Origin: Setophaga petechia
Lineage: Eukaryota; Chordata; Aves; Passeriformes; Parulidae
DNA: 64,000 nucleotides
Direction of reading: 5' to 3'
Assembly: GCA_024362935.1 (NCBI GenBank)
Contig: JANCRA010000003.1
Coordinates: 45,949,344-46,013,343, forward strand
Shown here: in pieces, positions 24,400-37,220 of the stretch
Layout: the number at the start of each line of letters is the position of its first letter
Position numbering within the stretch: position 1 is the first letter of the stretch
The notes under the pieces: generated by a model
Told to the model about the DNA's origin: nothing
Seen by the model: the letters and a program-made list of their open reading frames with translations, nothing else
Database searches by the model: none
Program-made: the position numbers and the translations under genes

Positions 24400-24720
24400 G
24401 AAGATCCAGCCAGCTTGTAAATAAGCATAGACTATGCAGATTTAAAATTTAGCACAATTAAACTTTTACCCTGTGGTAGTAATTATGTTTAATGGCTCTT
24501 AGCCTGAACTTAACCATGTCTATTGTTGTCAGCCAGTCTAAAAGCAGGAGTTTGGCCAAGGACAATTTTCTGTAGTTTATGGGCACACTAAAAACCCTGC
24601 TATGCCCTGTTCTCATTGGCCATTGATGTCAGTGTGTATAGTAAAAATTAAAGCTAATTGGCATACAGGAGCAGCCCTGAATGCAAATGAATTTATGGGA
24701 AAAGAAGGGAGCACTCCTGG
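24400..24720. promoter_or_regulatory. Candidate enhancer-like AT-rich element (intron 2)
   Basis: This is unique, repeat-free, AT-rich sequence with an exact POU octamer ATGCAAAT at 24681-24688, a nearby TAATTGGC, and several TTAA/TAAT cores. It resembles deeply conserved non-coding elements near developmental genes. Conservation cannot be measured here, so this is a weak call. Confidence 0.25.
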
Positions 24721-24887
24721 AAGCAATAGGCAACTGTCAGAGGATGAGTTTTATGTAGTCTTGTCTGGGCTAAAGATCAGTCTTGTGCTTGGTGATCCAG
24801 ACCCCAGCAGCTCTGTGAGTACACCTCAAATTAATTCAAACCATAGTAATGCCACAGCACCCTGCAGGGTTTTTTGTTGTTGGTTGG

Positions 24888-24937
24888 TTTTTTTTTTTTT
24901 TTTTTTTTTTTGTTTTTTTTTTTTTGTTTTTTTTTTT
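24888..24937 (+). repeat. Poly-T tract (50 bp, interrupted twice by G)
   Basis: A run of T has single G interruptions at 24912 and 24926. Read on the minus strand it is a 50-bp A-rich tract, which could be an old retroposon tail. I recognise no retroposon body at 24938 and above, so it is called a simple repeat. Length variation between individuals and assembly error are likely here. Confidence 0.9.
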
Positions 24938-25543
24938 GAGGGGAAAAAGAATGTTAAAGGGTTCTTACAGTAGGGAAAACAGTAAGAAACTTCTCATACA
25001 AAAATGTTAAGTTTAGCACCTTTTAACAGATTTTTTTGTTCAACCAAGATGTTCAGGGGGCCTAAACTGAGAACCTGTTTGCCTATTTCTGTCTCCACTA
25101 GGAACAACAATCTGGTTTAGTCATTGCCTACAAGGAGAGAGTCCCCATTTCTTCTCGCCCCCTCTAGCCTGGTGTCTGACTAGATAGCAGCTTGCAATCA
25201 AAAAAGAAGGAGAAAATTTCCCCTCTGCAGAAAGAGAAAAAATTTTGGAGCTGTTGACTTCATAAGAGACAAAAAAAAGAGGAAGCAGGACAAGCACATA
25301 AAAATAAGTAATGGTACAGAAAGGAAAGGTTGGCAGTGTCAACTGGATTATTTTAAACATAAGAACAAAACAAGTTCAAAATTCAAACAGCTGAGTGGAG
25401 ACTGATAATTTGCCACCCAAAAAAGTTATTGTCAACACTGAAAGAAAAGAATTATGAACAGAAGGAGGACTAAATACCAACCTACAGATAAATATCTGCA
25501 CTTGTAGATATTATGTACAACTGCATCTTTTTCTACATATTTA

Positions 25544-25566
25544 TATATCCAGATTATCTGGATATA
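25544..25566. repeat. Perfect 10-bp inverted repeat (hairpin)
   Basis: The arms tatatccaga and tctggatata are fully complementary around a 3-nt tta loop, so the site could extrude as a small AT-rich hairpin or act as a symmetric protein site. Nothing around it suggests a precursor RNA: the stem is too short for a microRNA. Confidence 0.6.
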
Positions 25567-26684
25567 CAAGTTTTAGAAGAACTATGGAACTCCATGCTCA
25601 TATCCTCTCCAGCCAGAAGGTGAAATAGGTTTTCTCATACACCTATCCTATTTGCTTGCTGTGTTTATTTCTTAGTTTAATGAGGGCCTGGTGTAGAACT
25701 AAACTTGCTTAAAGTCATTGAAATCCATCCTCATGAAAAGAAACCGTTTCATCCCTACCTTTTGAAACAAAGAATCAACTGATTTTTCAGCGAAGGTGGC
25801 TCTTAAATACTGCTGTCAGTATCTTTCCCATCTGTGGATGTTAGAAATATGCTGAGCTACAAGTGTGATTTGACTGGAGTATTGAATATACCAGTAAATG
25901 CAGGGAAAGCCTGAACATCACTTAAAAAGATAAAAAGGATAATCTTAAAAGCGACTTCAGATAACTTTGTTGTAATCAGCCTTTGTGTAATATTAGAGAA
26001 AGCCTGAGTGATAGGAGATCCTTCAGCATGGTAAATACATTATTAGCTGGTGCAGCCTCCTATCCAGGACACCGCTGTCAGTGCTGCAGTGGGAAGTCAT
26101 GTCAGCTGAAGGAAAGGAAATGCATTCTGATACTAATGAAGTTGGTCAAGCTGTCCTCTCATGAAGCCTTCAAGTTCAATCCCAAAGAATTTACATCTCA
26201 CATGCCAAAGGGTTTGGCATTCAAGGACAGCATAGCAGGGGGAGTTGAACCAGTACAAAACAGCCCCTGGCCAAGTGACCGCGCTGGTTCAGAGACTGCT
26301 GGGCCTGAACTTCAAGGTTGCTCAAGGGAGTCTGTTTTCACTTGAAGGACACATCTGAGTATTCACTTATTTTCACTCCTTTGGCCTCTCTCTCTATATT
26401 TTCAGTGGGCATTTGCAGAGGTGCTGGGACCATGAGCAGGTAGGAGAAGTCCAAGACCTCCTGCGCTGCCCCAGCCTTTCCCAGGGTGTAACTGGAACTG
26501 CTGACCTTAAACCCATCCTTGCTCTGGCACTGCTGAACACAAGTGCAACAACGTCCTCTTTGGAGAGTTTAAACACAGCAGCCAAAAAGCTGCAAAGTTG
26601 AAAGTGTCAGAGGCATGCTAGTGTACCACAGCCAGGCAGAATTGCTCCCCGTTAGCTTTCCTCAGTGAGAAGTTGTGGAGGGGG

Positions 26685-26720
26685 AAAAAAAAAAAAGCAA
26701 AAAGCAAACAAACAAACCAA
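26685..26720 (+). repeat. A-rich simple repeat
   Basis: A run of 12 A is followed by imperfect (caaa) units. It is low-complexity sequence with no recognised retroposon beside it. Confidence 0.6.
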
Positions 26721-27819
26721 GTACGGGCACAGGCTGTGAGAAAGTCCTGGACCAGCTACTGCAGGGGGAAAAAAATAATCTGTATTTTAACATCACAAAG
26801 CACAGAACGTTGCCAAGACACATCGTATTTTGAGCCTAATTAATCCTCCTTAATCTGTTCAGACACCAAGTGTAGAAGTGAGGGTGTCCTATGCAGCATG
26901 CAAGATGCTCCCTATTGCAAGGCAAAAGCAGCACTTCAGCTTAGTGACATTTTTAGGCTCTGAGCAGACACCATTTGTTCAGCCACACTGCATTTATACC
27001 TCTCCTTCCCACACTAAACATGTCCCTTGAAAATCCAGCAGGACATGCTCTCGGTGCATACACACAGACAATGCTTCTCCAGCGGGAAAAAATATCCCAA
27101 ATTCTCTTTCCTGCTTCAAAAGTGCTGCAGCTTCTGCAGGTTCAAGCCACATTCTGAGCATTAATGATGTCTTGGGGAGATTAACTTAAAATCTGCCTGT
27201 TGGGGCACCCACATCTCAGTTCCCAAAGGCTTGCTCTCATACAGCCAGGTGTGGTTTAGTGGTTTGGCTCAGGGCTCTTGTCCCTGACTTGGGAAAGGCC
27301 ACCAGAAGGAGGGAATTTGTCCACATCCTCCTGTGCCAACAGAGCAGGGCACCCATATTTGTGCTCTTATCACACAAGAAAATTCAACCCTGCATACTTG
27401 CCAGATACAGAACACTTCACCTAAAGGGCTCCTAAAGTGACTCACTGACAGAATTAATGTCCTGGGACATTTGGAGTAGAGCAAAAAACCCCAGGACTTG
27501 GCATCTGAGTCACTGGAAGTAGGAGCTGCCGAGGGTGGAGTTCAGGCCTCTGTGATACAGACAATGCTGAGGGGTGACAGGGGATGGGAGTCCTGCCAGG
27601 AGGTCCCTGTCCCTCAGGTAGGATGCAGAGGGCTGCTGCTCTGCTCCCTGGAGGCACCAACACCATGTGCAGAGTGATGCCATGCTGGGTTTTGCAGCCT
27701 GGATCCAAACCTGTGGGAAAGTGGGTGAAAAGAAGTGCCATGAAAGCCCCTGAGAACAGCATCAGGATTTCCCGGAAAGCCCTTCTCTTTTACTGATTTA
27801 CCATCATTTTTAAATGCAG

Positions 27820-28340
27820 GTTTTGAGCTTTATCTGGAGTCTAATTAAGGCCCCAATCAGTTTACATGATGAAAATCTTTCCCAACAGCAGCATATCAAA
27901 CACGCAGAAGCAACAGTTCTGCTCCTCTCAAAGCGAGCCCGACTCGCCTTTGCTCGTGTGAGGGCACCATGCTGAGTAAAAAGGAAAAATCACGTTCTTC
28001 ATCAGCACTTCACAGTGAAATTTAAGTTGTCAGCTCCTCACGGGAAATCCTGATGCAACACCCAGCCCGTCCCTGTGAAGCGGAGCTTGGTGAATGTTTA
28101 ATTATGCCTCGGAACAAACACACATCGCTGCGTGGGGGCTGCGAGGAGCCATCTGAGCCTGCATGCTAAGCTGCTCTGTCCCAGAAGCAGCTCCTTCAAT
28201 AGCATTTGCTTATCAAAAATAATTAGAGGTAGGAATGCTGGAACTGCGATTATGAAACAAATGGTAAATCTATTTGCTGAGATGAAATGTATTGAAAGAT
28301 ACATCGAGACACAGCTGGAGACTGAGGTGATACCACAAGG
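27820..28340. promoter_or_regulatory. Candidate conserved enhancer (intron 2)
   Basis: This is a repeat-free block with three TAATTA cores (27842-27847, 28099-28104, 28220-28225), a TTATC (GATA-type) site at 28210-28214, and several CpG-containing words unusual for neutral AT-rich avian DNA. It has the texture of vertebrate conserved non-coding elements. Open frames here are short and not protein-like. The link to LMO1 is by position only. Confidence 0.33.
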
Positions 28341-31300
28341 ATAACAACTCGAGATCCAATTTCATCTTTCATGATTAAAAAATGAGCAAGAAAGTGTTTT
28401 ATGAAAAGTGAAGGTTAACAAATGTTCCTTCACAAGCAATGACGACAGTTTATCTTTTGAAACAAATGATCAGGCTGTGGTCTGCTCGCAGCTCCTGGAA
28501 CACGCTGGAAGGATTTCTGCTGAAAACCCACCGGGGATCAGCACACAGGGCTGGCAGCCCGCCCTGCTACCAGGGCCTGGGACAAAGCCAGCTCCAAAGG
28601 GACGCTGCCACGGCGGGGAAGGAGCTGGCACTGTCACTGTCCTGACCCTCTGCCACAAGCCCATCCCTAGCCCCAGTCCCTGCCGCGGCTGTGGCTCATG
28701 GACACCTGCCCTCAGGAGGGTCCCAGAGCTGCAAACTGACAACAAAACATTCCAGGAGCCCTCTGACTGAATTCCTCTCACTGTTCTCCAGGTAAACTGC
28801 TCCCTTTATGGTGCAACCACAGTGTGAAGTATGAAAAGTTATTTTTAGGGATGAATTCTGCTAAAATTAGACTAGGAGACCAAACACTGTGAGCTGTTTA
28901 ACAAGGAGGGAAAAATGTGGGTAGAGACTCTAAAAACTACTAATGTGAATTATATAATGATGGGAATGGTTAATTCTCCAAGAACAAAAATTCAAATTAC
29001 CAGGAGGGAACAGACAGCAGAGAAGATCGTGATGGCAACTTTAGCTTCTTCTATTAATAGAACTAATAGTTAAAATGGAGAAAGAAAGAAATATTATGTG
29101 TAGAAGCCAATACAAGATGTTTCAAATTTTAAAAAAATTGCTTTATACTTCTATAAATATGGGACTGCGTAGCAATGCCCTTATTCCTACCCTCAGAGCC
29201 TGAAAGGATTCCTTAGCATCTGGGGAACAGACCCCAGGAGTTCAGCAAAACCCCTCAAAAAACCCCAGTATAATCTAAATTTACTTCTTTGTAAGAATAC
29301 AAGCCATGATAGCTGTAAAGCTGCCTAAACAGCTGAAGGCTAATTAACAATGCTCTTACAGAATTAATGTTATTCCTTCCTAGCTAAGTCTTCGACAAAT
29401 TTCCCAGGATATGACAATTCTACTGTTCTTCCCAACAAAAAACAGTCAAAACTCCAACACCCTAAATTCAGATAAAGGTAAAATTCTTAATGTACAGGCC
29501 ACATAAGTCTTCACAACTTAACAATGAGGAACAAATAGCAACAGACTTCCCCCTGTCAGGCCAGGAACTATTCCAACCTTAAAAAGGGAGACAGAGGTGA
29601 TACAAGGCACCTTCCAGGCACAGAAGTTTGTTCCAGAGGCCACATTTAACTGGTGCTGGGACAGAGGCTGCATGGCCATGGTCAAACACGAGTCCCAGCT
29701 GTTGCCTTCCATGGTTCATGTCATGGATCGCCCTCTCTTCACAAAACTGGGACATGGGCCACTTCTTGGAGTCAGCAATGCCTGGCTTCTTTTCCATCTC
29801 CAGCACAGGCTTCTGGGGTGCCCCAGAAAATTCACATCATCTAGGGGCCAGTGGGAAAATCACAGGTTAAGCTTTTCCACCTCAAAACAGCATTCCTGGG
29901 ATAAACCAAGGAAAGAAGGAAAGTGCTCTACAACTCCCATGGTTAAAAGGTCCTTCTAAACCTAACAGCATCAATACTGCTGTCCTTTGGCACTTGAACA
30001 TGTCTGATTTGATGCCACACATTATTTTTGTTATGAAACTAGAATAAACCAAAATCAATATGGTGCTTATTTAATGGACAAAACATGGGGTAAGCTCATA
30101 GGTCTCAAAAACCAAATGTAAATTGGAAACACTGTGCAGCTCAGTATTTCTAGCAGGGTTCTGCAACATAGAGAATAAAGCTGAATATCTATCTCCAGGG
30201 TCAAATTAAAAAAAAAAAAAACACAAACACAACACTTTTTCAAGACCAGAAATGACAAAGTCAAGTGATAAATAATGAAGTGGAGGATGACAGATGGAGA
30301 GACCTAGATCACTTGGCAAGCTGGGGGCAAACAAGATAAAGAAAAGATAATGTATAGAAGATAAAGTACAAACAAATACTTCTGAAAATAATGCAGCTGT
30401 TCTTCCTGGAAAGAAAACTATTCCTGGAAGTAGCTCTCCTGAGAGATTTTAGGGGTCCCTGTGATAGTATCTAGCATGACCCAATTGTGATACTGTGATG
30501 AAAGGCTTCCTCAAAAAGAGAAGATCAAGAACTGAAATAATCTTCATTGACACATCAGAATTATGTCCACAACACAGAAAGAGTATAGCTGAGCTGAGGA
30601 AGAACAACCAAAATGCTAATTTGGAGGTGGAAATCTCTGTGTTGAATTTGAACTTTCTGGAGCTCATTTTTTTTAGCTTAGCATAGACAGGGTTAAGGAT
30701 GCTTCCAGAGTAAGTGACTTGTGACATTAATAGATTCTAAGTTTTGAGAAAGGTACAAAAATTATTTCATTAGAGTGAAGACAGTTAACTCTTTCCTTTC
30801 ACACCCTTTCCATTTTTCCAAAGGCTGTTTATCTTGTCTTTTCCACCTCAATGGGTGCACTCTTACCCAAACTCCTCCTTCCTCACTTACATTTGGGGAC
30901 ACACTCCACCTAACCAGATGTGAAGCTGCAAGTGCTGCCTGTGTGGCAGAATTTCAGCTGAGATATTTCATGTGTGCCCTGAAGACTTTCAGCTCTAAAA
31001 CCCTCCTGTGGGCAGGATGCTCTTGTGCACTGCTGGGCTGAAGGGCAAGGTGACAGCTCCTACATGGCAGCTGATAGACTCAGTCCTTCTGTTTGGCTCA
31101 GCACTTAATCTCTCATCTTTAGAAGGAGAAACTTGTTTGTTCAAGTTTACAAAGGAAATATTTACTGAAGATTTTCAGAAATACGTTTTACATTGAAACA
31201 CACGAAGCATCTGAGCACTGACACTAATCTGGGCAGCCCCTGAACACTGCAAGGTTAGAAGGCATTTCACATCCCCATCTTACAACAGTGTGTTGGGCTT

Positions 31301-31439
31301 GTTTTGCTTCAGATGTTTTACTGGTTAAGCTTGCCTGGGAAATGCTATCAGTGCTTGAGGAAAAATAAAAGAAAACACACACATTAGCGGGAGATCAAGT
31401 ACATTCTTCCAAAGGAAAAACAAAGCTAAAGTCTGAGTG

Positions 31440-31540
31440 TTTTGCAGTGTGACCCTCATAATAATGTTTGCATTAGGCCTGCTGTCTTATTAATATTCAT
31501 TTATGTTTGCATAAAGTATTTTGCAGAAAACCCCCATACA
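31440..31540. promoter_or_regulatory. Candidate POU-type element with duplicated GTTTGCAT
   Basis: Two identical GTTTGCAT words (31466-31473 and 31505-31512) lie 39 bp apart around an AT-rich core with ttattaatattcat. They differ by one base from the reverse octamer ATTTGCAT. The element is about 600 bp upstream of exon 2 within the intron's 10.7 kb (exon 2 lies at higher coordinates). Function is inferred from motifs only. Confidence 0.27.
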
Positions 31541-32138
31541 CATCAGGCAAAAAATCCCATGTGTTGTTATGTATTGCAGACACACACTGACAGAATGGTT
31601 CTAACTCCAAGCTAGTGATGGTCTCTGCTGATTTCCTCAGACAAAAACATTTTTTGAAGTTAATCCGTAATTTTTGAGTTTTGCTCTGTTTAGTTAGGAA
31701 AGAGACAAGGGCCCCTTGGGAGCAACCTTACTCAAGCCTAGAAGTCTGTCTAAAAGCTATGACTGAAAAAGAAAAGGTAAAGGTTTGGTCAGGTCTCAGT
31801 TAATATGCAGGAGTATTGCATAGAGATATGCAAGGAGAATTAAGACTTTTTCCTAACTTACTCAGCAAGCAGAGTTTGTTCTTGTTGGTCCATAAAAATA
31901 ATAAAAACTTACGGCCTCCGTCTTGTACCTTCACCTAAAAGGAAGATTTCACCTCTCAGACTACTAAATAGGCTAAGTGCAAATAAAAAGCCCCACCTAG
32001 ACAGTGGAAGGAACTCCGGTCTCCTCTGCACAGGGCTGGCCATGCACAAGCACATGTTTTTACATTTTTAGGAAGCCAGAGAGCCGGCAGCACGCCGAAA
32101 GGCTTGGGGAAGAGCCCACAGTACGTCCCTCTATTTAC

Positions 32139-32352
32139 CTCAGGTAATCTCTGCGGCAGAGAATGAGATTTGCTTTTGTGTAAAGAGTTGATCCAACCTC
32201 TCCAAGACGACAGTCACAGCAGGCACACTTTAGGCAGTCTTCGTGCCAATACTTATCCAGAGCCTTCAGCAGGTACCGGTCCTTGATCTTTCGGTTGCAG
32301 CCGGCGCAGCCCTTCTGCTTCCCCTTGGGCTGTACGGAGAGCATCGGCACGC
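32139..32352 (-). CDS. LMO1: LMO1 exon 2: N-terminal linker and LIM domain 1
   Basis: LMO1 is a small nuclear protein made almost only of two LIM zinc-binding domains. It does not bind DNA but bridges LDB1 and bHLH or GATA factors in transcription complexes. This exon encodes the linker [14 protein letters not shown] and then LIM1. The visible zinc ligands are CAGC, the H and C of WHEDC, the next C-X2-C pairs in LKCACC, and the final C-X2-D (CRRD). The minus-strand acceptor reads ttgcag before gcgtgccgatg, and the donor is ctgag|gtaaat. The exon starts with two bases completing a Gly codon (if the preceding base is G, as in orthologues) and ends with AG of an Arg codon. At 214 bp it carries 70 whole codons. 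The linker KGKQKG separates LMO1 from LMO3, which has a TKPKG-type linker, and LMO2 is more divergent. The ATG inside the linker could start translation, but orthologues use an upstream exon. Confidence 0.97.
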
Positions 32353-35300
32353 CTGCAAGGCAAACACAGCACTTCCTTCAGAGCACGGTCTGGGGCAAAC
32401 ACTGCTGCTGCTGCTGCCATTACAAGGAGCTCCCAGTCAAAGGAAGCTCATGTTCATGGAGCTGACAGTCAAAGGAATCCCAACTTCATCTGCTGTCGCA
32501 GGCTAACAGGGAGTCCAACACTTGCAGCCATTTTTTCCTAAGGGCAGGACTGACACAATGCACCAGACTCTTTCTAACCAACATCTTGCAGCAGAACAAA
32601 CTGGCTGAAATTTCAACACTTATTTTTTCCCCTCATTACCCACACCCTTGTGTTGTTAATTACCTGCCACAGGCAATTAAAAAGAGCAGCAGGGCCATCA
32701 CGGTATGTACCCCCCTGATTCAGCATCTGAGTCAAGTTTGATGGGGAAGGGAGAGGAGTGGATATAAAAAGATGTGGTATGCCACTGTTTTTCCTCTCTT
32801 GTGAATCCTGTGGGTGACAGAGGCCTGACTGAAAGCCAGGGCAGGCCAGAGGCTGCTCCAAAATAAATTTGATTCAAAAGCCCTTGAGAACTGCTGAAAA
32901 TAAACCCCACCAGCACCCCTCTGCCACTAATGAAGCCACATTCCTTAAGTAAAGCAGAGCTTTCCTCCTCCTCTTGTATCACTGGAGAAGGTAGCACAAA
33001 GCCAGGAGTTTCCTCCTTCCTGGAAACCCCTGCTGGAACTGCAAAACAGCCATGAGATAGGTGGGTAGGAGGTGGTGACGGCACACTCAGCTCAGGAGGC
33101 TTGGGGGGACTTGCTGTGGTCACCTTCCCCTCAGTGCTGTGTCCAGCTTTTTCCTTCTCTCCAAGCAGCCAGTGCCTGCCATGGTGAGCACTGTGATGCT
33201 CATCACCCTTCTCAGTTTAAGAGCCAGGCAGGAATGGACTTTATGAAATCAATAGGCAAGGTGGAAAAATAAACAAGGATTGTACTGTGAGTGAGGGACA
33301 GGACAGCAAATGATGAAAGAAGAAATTAACTCACTGAGACACCAGAATTTGTTATGATTTTTATTTTTACTGGTGTCAGTCACTAAAAATGACAATGCTG
33401 GGCCTGTAACAAGCACACTGTGGGCTTAACCAATGCAGAGATGATGAGAAGGGACACTGTGGCACAGCAGCAGGTGTCACTGGTTATATACTCTTACACA
33501 AAGTTAATCCACCCTTTCTGCAGGAAGCGCTGGATGTCCCAGAAAGCAGCAGCCTGATAATAGAATTATTAACAGTCCCTTAAGCAGAGAGGAGCCAGCC
33601 AGTGCCACTGCAGTAAGTGACATTTGCTGCTCTCCTTAAAAGCCAGGGTGACCTGAGAGTGGCTAATGGTCAGCACATGTAAACCCACCACTCCCACAGT
33701 AATAATTGCTTTGTCAGAGCCCGAGCAGACGACAATAGCACTTAAGACACCTCCACACAAACAGCGAGGTATTGATCCATCTGTAATCAAAGTGGTCTCA
33801 GCAGCACAGAGACAGGCCAAGTAACATTCAAAAACCCTTAAAGAACCTTCCTGCCCTCTGCTGCAGCACACTCAAAACCCAAGTCTCTACAAGCAAACTT
33901 TTGACACCAGTGACAAATCTGCAATAATTAAGTGAAAATCTCTATCTGTATTAGACTGGCCACATATGCAACCTGTAATGCTCCTGAGAGAAATTCTACA
34001 AAGCCACAGAGAAATACACACACATTTGGTAAGAGGGACAAGACAGGGAAGCATCAGAAGTGGACTATGCAGCAGAAGTCCCATGTGCCTGGTGAGAGTT
34101 TCTTATGAGAATGAGGGAAATGGCCCTGTGGTTCTAGGCACACCTTTGTTTGTTTGTTTGGGGTTTTTTAATCCAAAATACTTCTCGATAGCAAAAAGAA
34201 GCTTCCATTTTGAAGTAATTTCCATGCTCTTCCTGACTCCACTCCAGGAAAACTGCACATTGTGAGAAGAGTCTGCCTTGTTGTGAGGCAGAGAAGGGTG
34301 AGCATGTGAATTTGCATTTGCAAACTGTGTAAGATCAGTACCAGTGATGAAAGAAAATAGTTCGCACCTATGAAAACTAGGACCTAGATGTGAGAATTAT
34401 GTTTTTAGATAGGAGCCCCAGACACCAGCAAGTCATTATTCACCCCCTAAACAGGCTCTCTAAATGTGTACCCTTAGAAGGAGAGGAGGATTTATCACAA
34501 GAAGGAGGGTCACCATACAATCCTTTTGCAAGGTTTGTGTAGGTAACACAAGGATCCCGCATCTGGAAAGACACAGATTCCACTTCACCAGCACACCTTA
34601 AACTCAAGAGAGCTGCTGCATGGATGGGGTTTGAGATCAGCTCTGTAATTCAGAAACACAAGATCCTCTGCCAGATGGGACTTCCCAAAGCCTCACTTTT
34701 GAAAGCAACGTCCTTTCAGAGGTACAGCTGCCCCCACCCAGAGAGAGGGTGCCAACGCAGCAGCAGCATCAAGCACAAGGGCAGTTGTGCAGGGACACTA
34801 CCCTGGCTGGATCATTAGGAGGGGCTGGTTTGATCATTTAGGGCAGGAAAGGAGGGTCTTCTGTGGCAAGCAGGCCTGGATGATGGCTGAGGGCTGACTG
34901 CAGAGGAAGTTCTTGTTCCATCTGCGGCCCTGGCAGCTCTCGCTCTCCGCAGCCATCTGAGCTCCTCGCTATTGCAAGAGCACCACTGTCTTATGAGAGC
35001 CTTCTGCAGGTAAGGGGAATGTAACACTTTGATTTGCTTCTAATAACTAGCAAAGGAACAGATATAGATATATTTTTAAGCAGTACCTTAAGCAAGGAAA
35101 AAAGCTATGTATTTGGTCAGCGTTCAGCAGGGGGCTTTCTAATGAAAAAAGGTACCATTTCAGAGATCATATGATGTTCAAAGCTGCTATTCCCACTCAG
35201 ATAATAACGAGCAAGGTCAGCCTCTGCTGGTCAGGTTCAGTGTTTTGAAATTACATTTTGGGCTGTGAGGTTTCCCTCCGACATCCCAACCAACCGGTCT

Positions 35301-36179
35301 GCATGGAGCACACAAGCCACTACAGAAAGTTGCAGCTGCAATTAGCTGGTGAGTTGACACAGCAGGCAAGGTGTGAAACAAAATTTCAAAAACTGCCAAA
35401 CTTGATCAGCAAGGGTTCCTCGAACACTTACCATGTCATTTCCAAGCAACAAGAGAGAAACATCTCAGAAGCTTAACCCGTTTCACAGTTAGAGGCTCGC
35501 ACAGAGAGGACACAATCAACACCAAACTCTGCTTTCCTCCTCCTGCCTCCCCCTTCCAGCAGACCTGAAGCAGCCTGGGCTCAGCAGGCAGAAACCACCT
35601 GGAAAACTGCTCTTTCTTTTTAGTAATTTCCCCACTGCAAAACTGGGATGTTGCTTCATTTCTCTATGTCCATTTCCTCACAGTACTTGCCTAGAAATGC
35701 CAAGATATCCAGTTCAATTTGATAAGGGACATGTGGTGTCTAACAGGGGCTGTCAAGAAAAAAAAGGGGTCACCTTTGACAAATTCCACACGTGCTCTGT
35801 GGAGGAGGATAAGAAAATGAGAAGGAGTGTTGCAGAACTAGAAAAATTAACAGTTGGATGCTCACATATTTAAATACGTGATCACAAGAGAACACTGATT
35901 ATTGCCAGATTCTGAAAGTACCATCAAGTTGCTCTCTTCTCTCCTGTTGCTAGACATCCAGTGCTCTCTTTTCTTAGAAACAGTAGATGAATCCTTTCTA
36001 TTTCTGGCTACCTACACTCCCTTCTTTGCCCTTTACAGCTTAATAGACTTGCTGCTGGTAAATACAAAACTAAACCCACTCTGAGTGCTCAGAGCTCCAA
36101 TACACATTAAAAAATTATAGACTCCACCTCTGGACTTACTGAAATTTATGTCTGTGTCTAAAGAGGCTGTTATTGTAGT

Positions 36180-36520
36180 GAGTAATCCAAACTTTACCAC
36201 TATTCACAGCCGGACAAACAAGCTTTAATCAGCCCGTATCTGCTCAGTCGGAGTCTTTCTGTAAAATGATTCAGCTGGCTTTATAACACAAGTGTCCACT
36301 AAGTACACCTCTAAATTTTTCTAAGCCATTTTACTGATATTTCTATTCACATGGCAATCAGCTGCGGTTCCTCTAAGGGCACCGTTCATAAAGCCTCCTT
36401 TCCAAGAGAGCCTGGGAACTTTTCATAAATGGCAGACCTTTTAAATAACAGTTATCTGCACTGGTCCTACGGCGCACGGCTCCACAGTGCTCTGGTCTGC
36501 AGCAGAGCTAGAGGTCCCCT
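36180..36520. promoter_or_regulatory. Candidate enhancer with GATA-type site (intron 1)
   Basis: This repeat-free block has a TTATCT (GATA, reverse) site at 36452-36457, tttaatcag and ttcataaat motifs, and scattered CpGs (cagccggaca, cagtcggag, acggcgcacggc). Established knowledge: an intron 1 enhancer of human LMO1 contains a conserved GATA site altered by the neuroblastoma-risk variant rs2168101. Whether this is the counterpart is unknown. Confidence 0.28.
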
Positions 36521-37184
36521 CTGAAAGCAGGGAAGTTCACCACCTAATTTCTCTAATGCAACTCTAAAGGTTAATTGGTCTGAAAGAGTAATGGGGGACT
36601 GCTAGCTAATGATATATGCCTCAAGGCTTTGCAGCTTGCCTGTATTTTATACAGTCGAGTCCAGAGCATAAAACACAGGTGATATCACCAGGACTTTTCA
36701 GACCCCCTCCACTCCAAGTTGCCCCCCTCAGCTACACCCACATGTGTGGGGAGAAGGCAGCAGGAGCTGGAGGCAGCTCTTTTCCACCTGCATTTCATGG
36801 CTTATTAGAGGGGGCTCGGAGAAGTGTGTGGCTGCACTCCTCATTACCTCTGTGGAGAACTAAAAACAACCCTAATGAGGAGAGCCGGAGCGTACAGTAC
36901 GGGCTGGGAGGAGGGACCTCCTCCCACTCTCCCCAAGGAACCCGGCCAAAATCTTCAATTTGCCATTTATGACAGCTAATTAGTTATTCTATTCAAAATC
37001 TTTGCTTTAAATAAAAGAACTAATTATACACAAAGGTCAGTCCCCCACCTCCTGTGAAGCACACATAATTGGCTTATTTCCCCAACATTGTGTGTATGTT
37101 TTACACAATGCTTTCAGGCAGATGGCTTTAACTCTTTCCCTAGACAAGTTTTTTGGTGTTGGCTTTTTTGTTGTTGCTGGGACT

Positions 37185-37220
37185 TTTGTTTGTTTGTTTC
37201 TGTTTGTTTGGGTTTTTTCC
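37185..37220 (+). repeat. Imperfect (TTTG)n simple repeat
   Basis: Repeats of TTTG with one interruption lie within a wider T/G-rich stretch from about 37147 to 37255. On the minus strand it reads as CAAA units, the pattern often seen at decayed retroposon tails, but no body is recognised. Confidence 0.65.

Larger units (their letters stand above)
21373..32138 (-). other. LMO1: LMO1 intron 2
   Basis: This is a 10.77-kb intron between the exon 2 donor (gtaaat) and the exon 3 acceptor (tggcag). It holds a homeodomain-site cluster next to exon 3, a GC-rich stretch at about 21660-22280, an interrupted poly-T tract, a perfect 10-bp hairpin, and AT-rich candidate enhancers near 24.4, 27.8-28.3 and 31.4 kb. 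No further exon is recognised. Confidence 0.9.

Noticed and set aside
24888..25400. Poly-T tract as the tail of a minus-strand retroposon
   Set aside because: No recognisable retroposon body or target duplication beside it.
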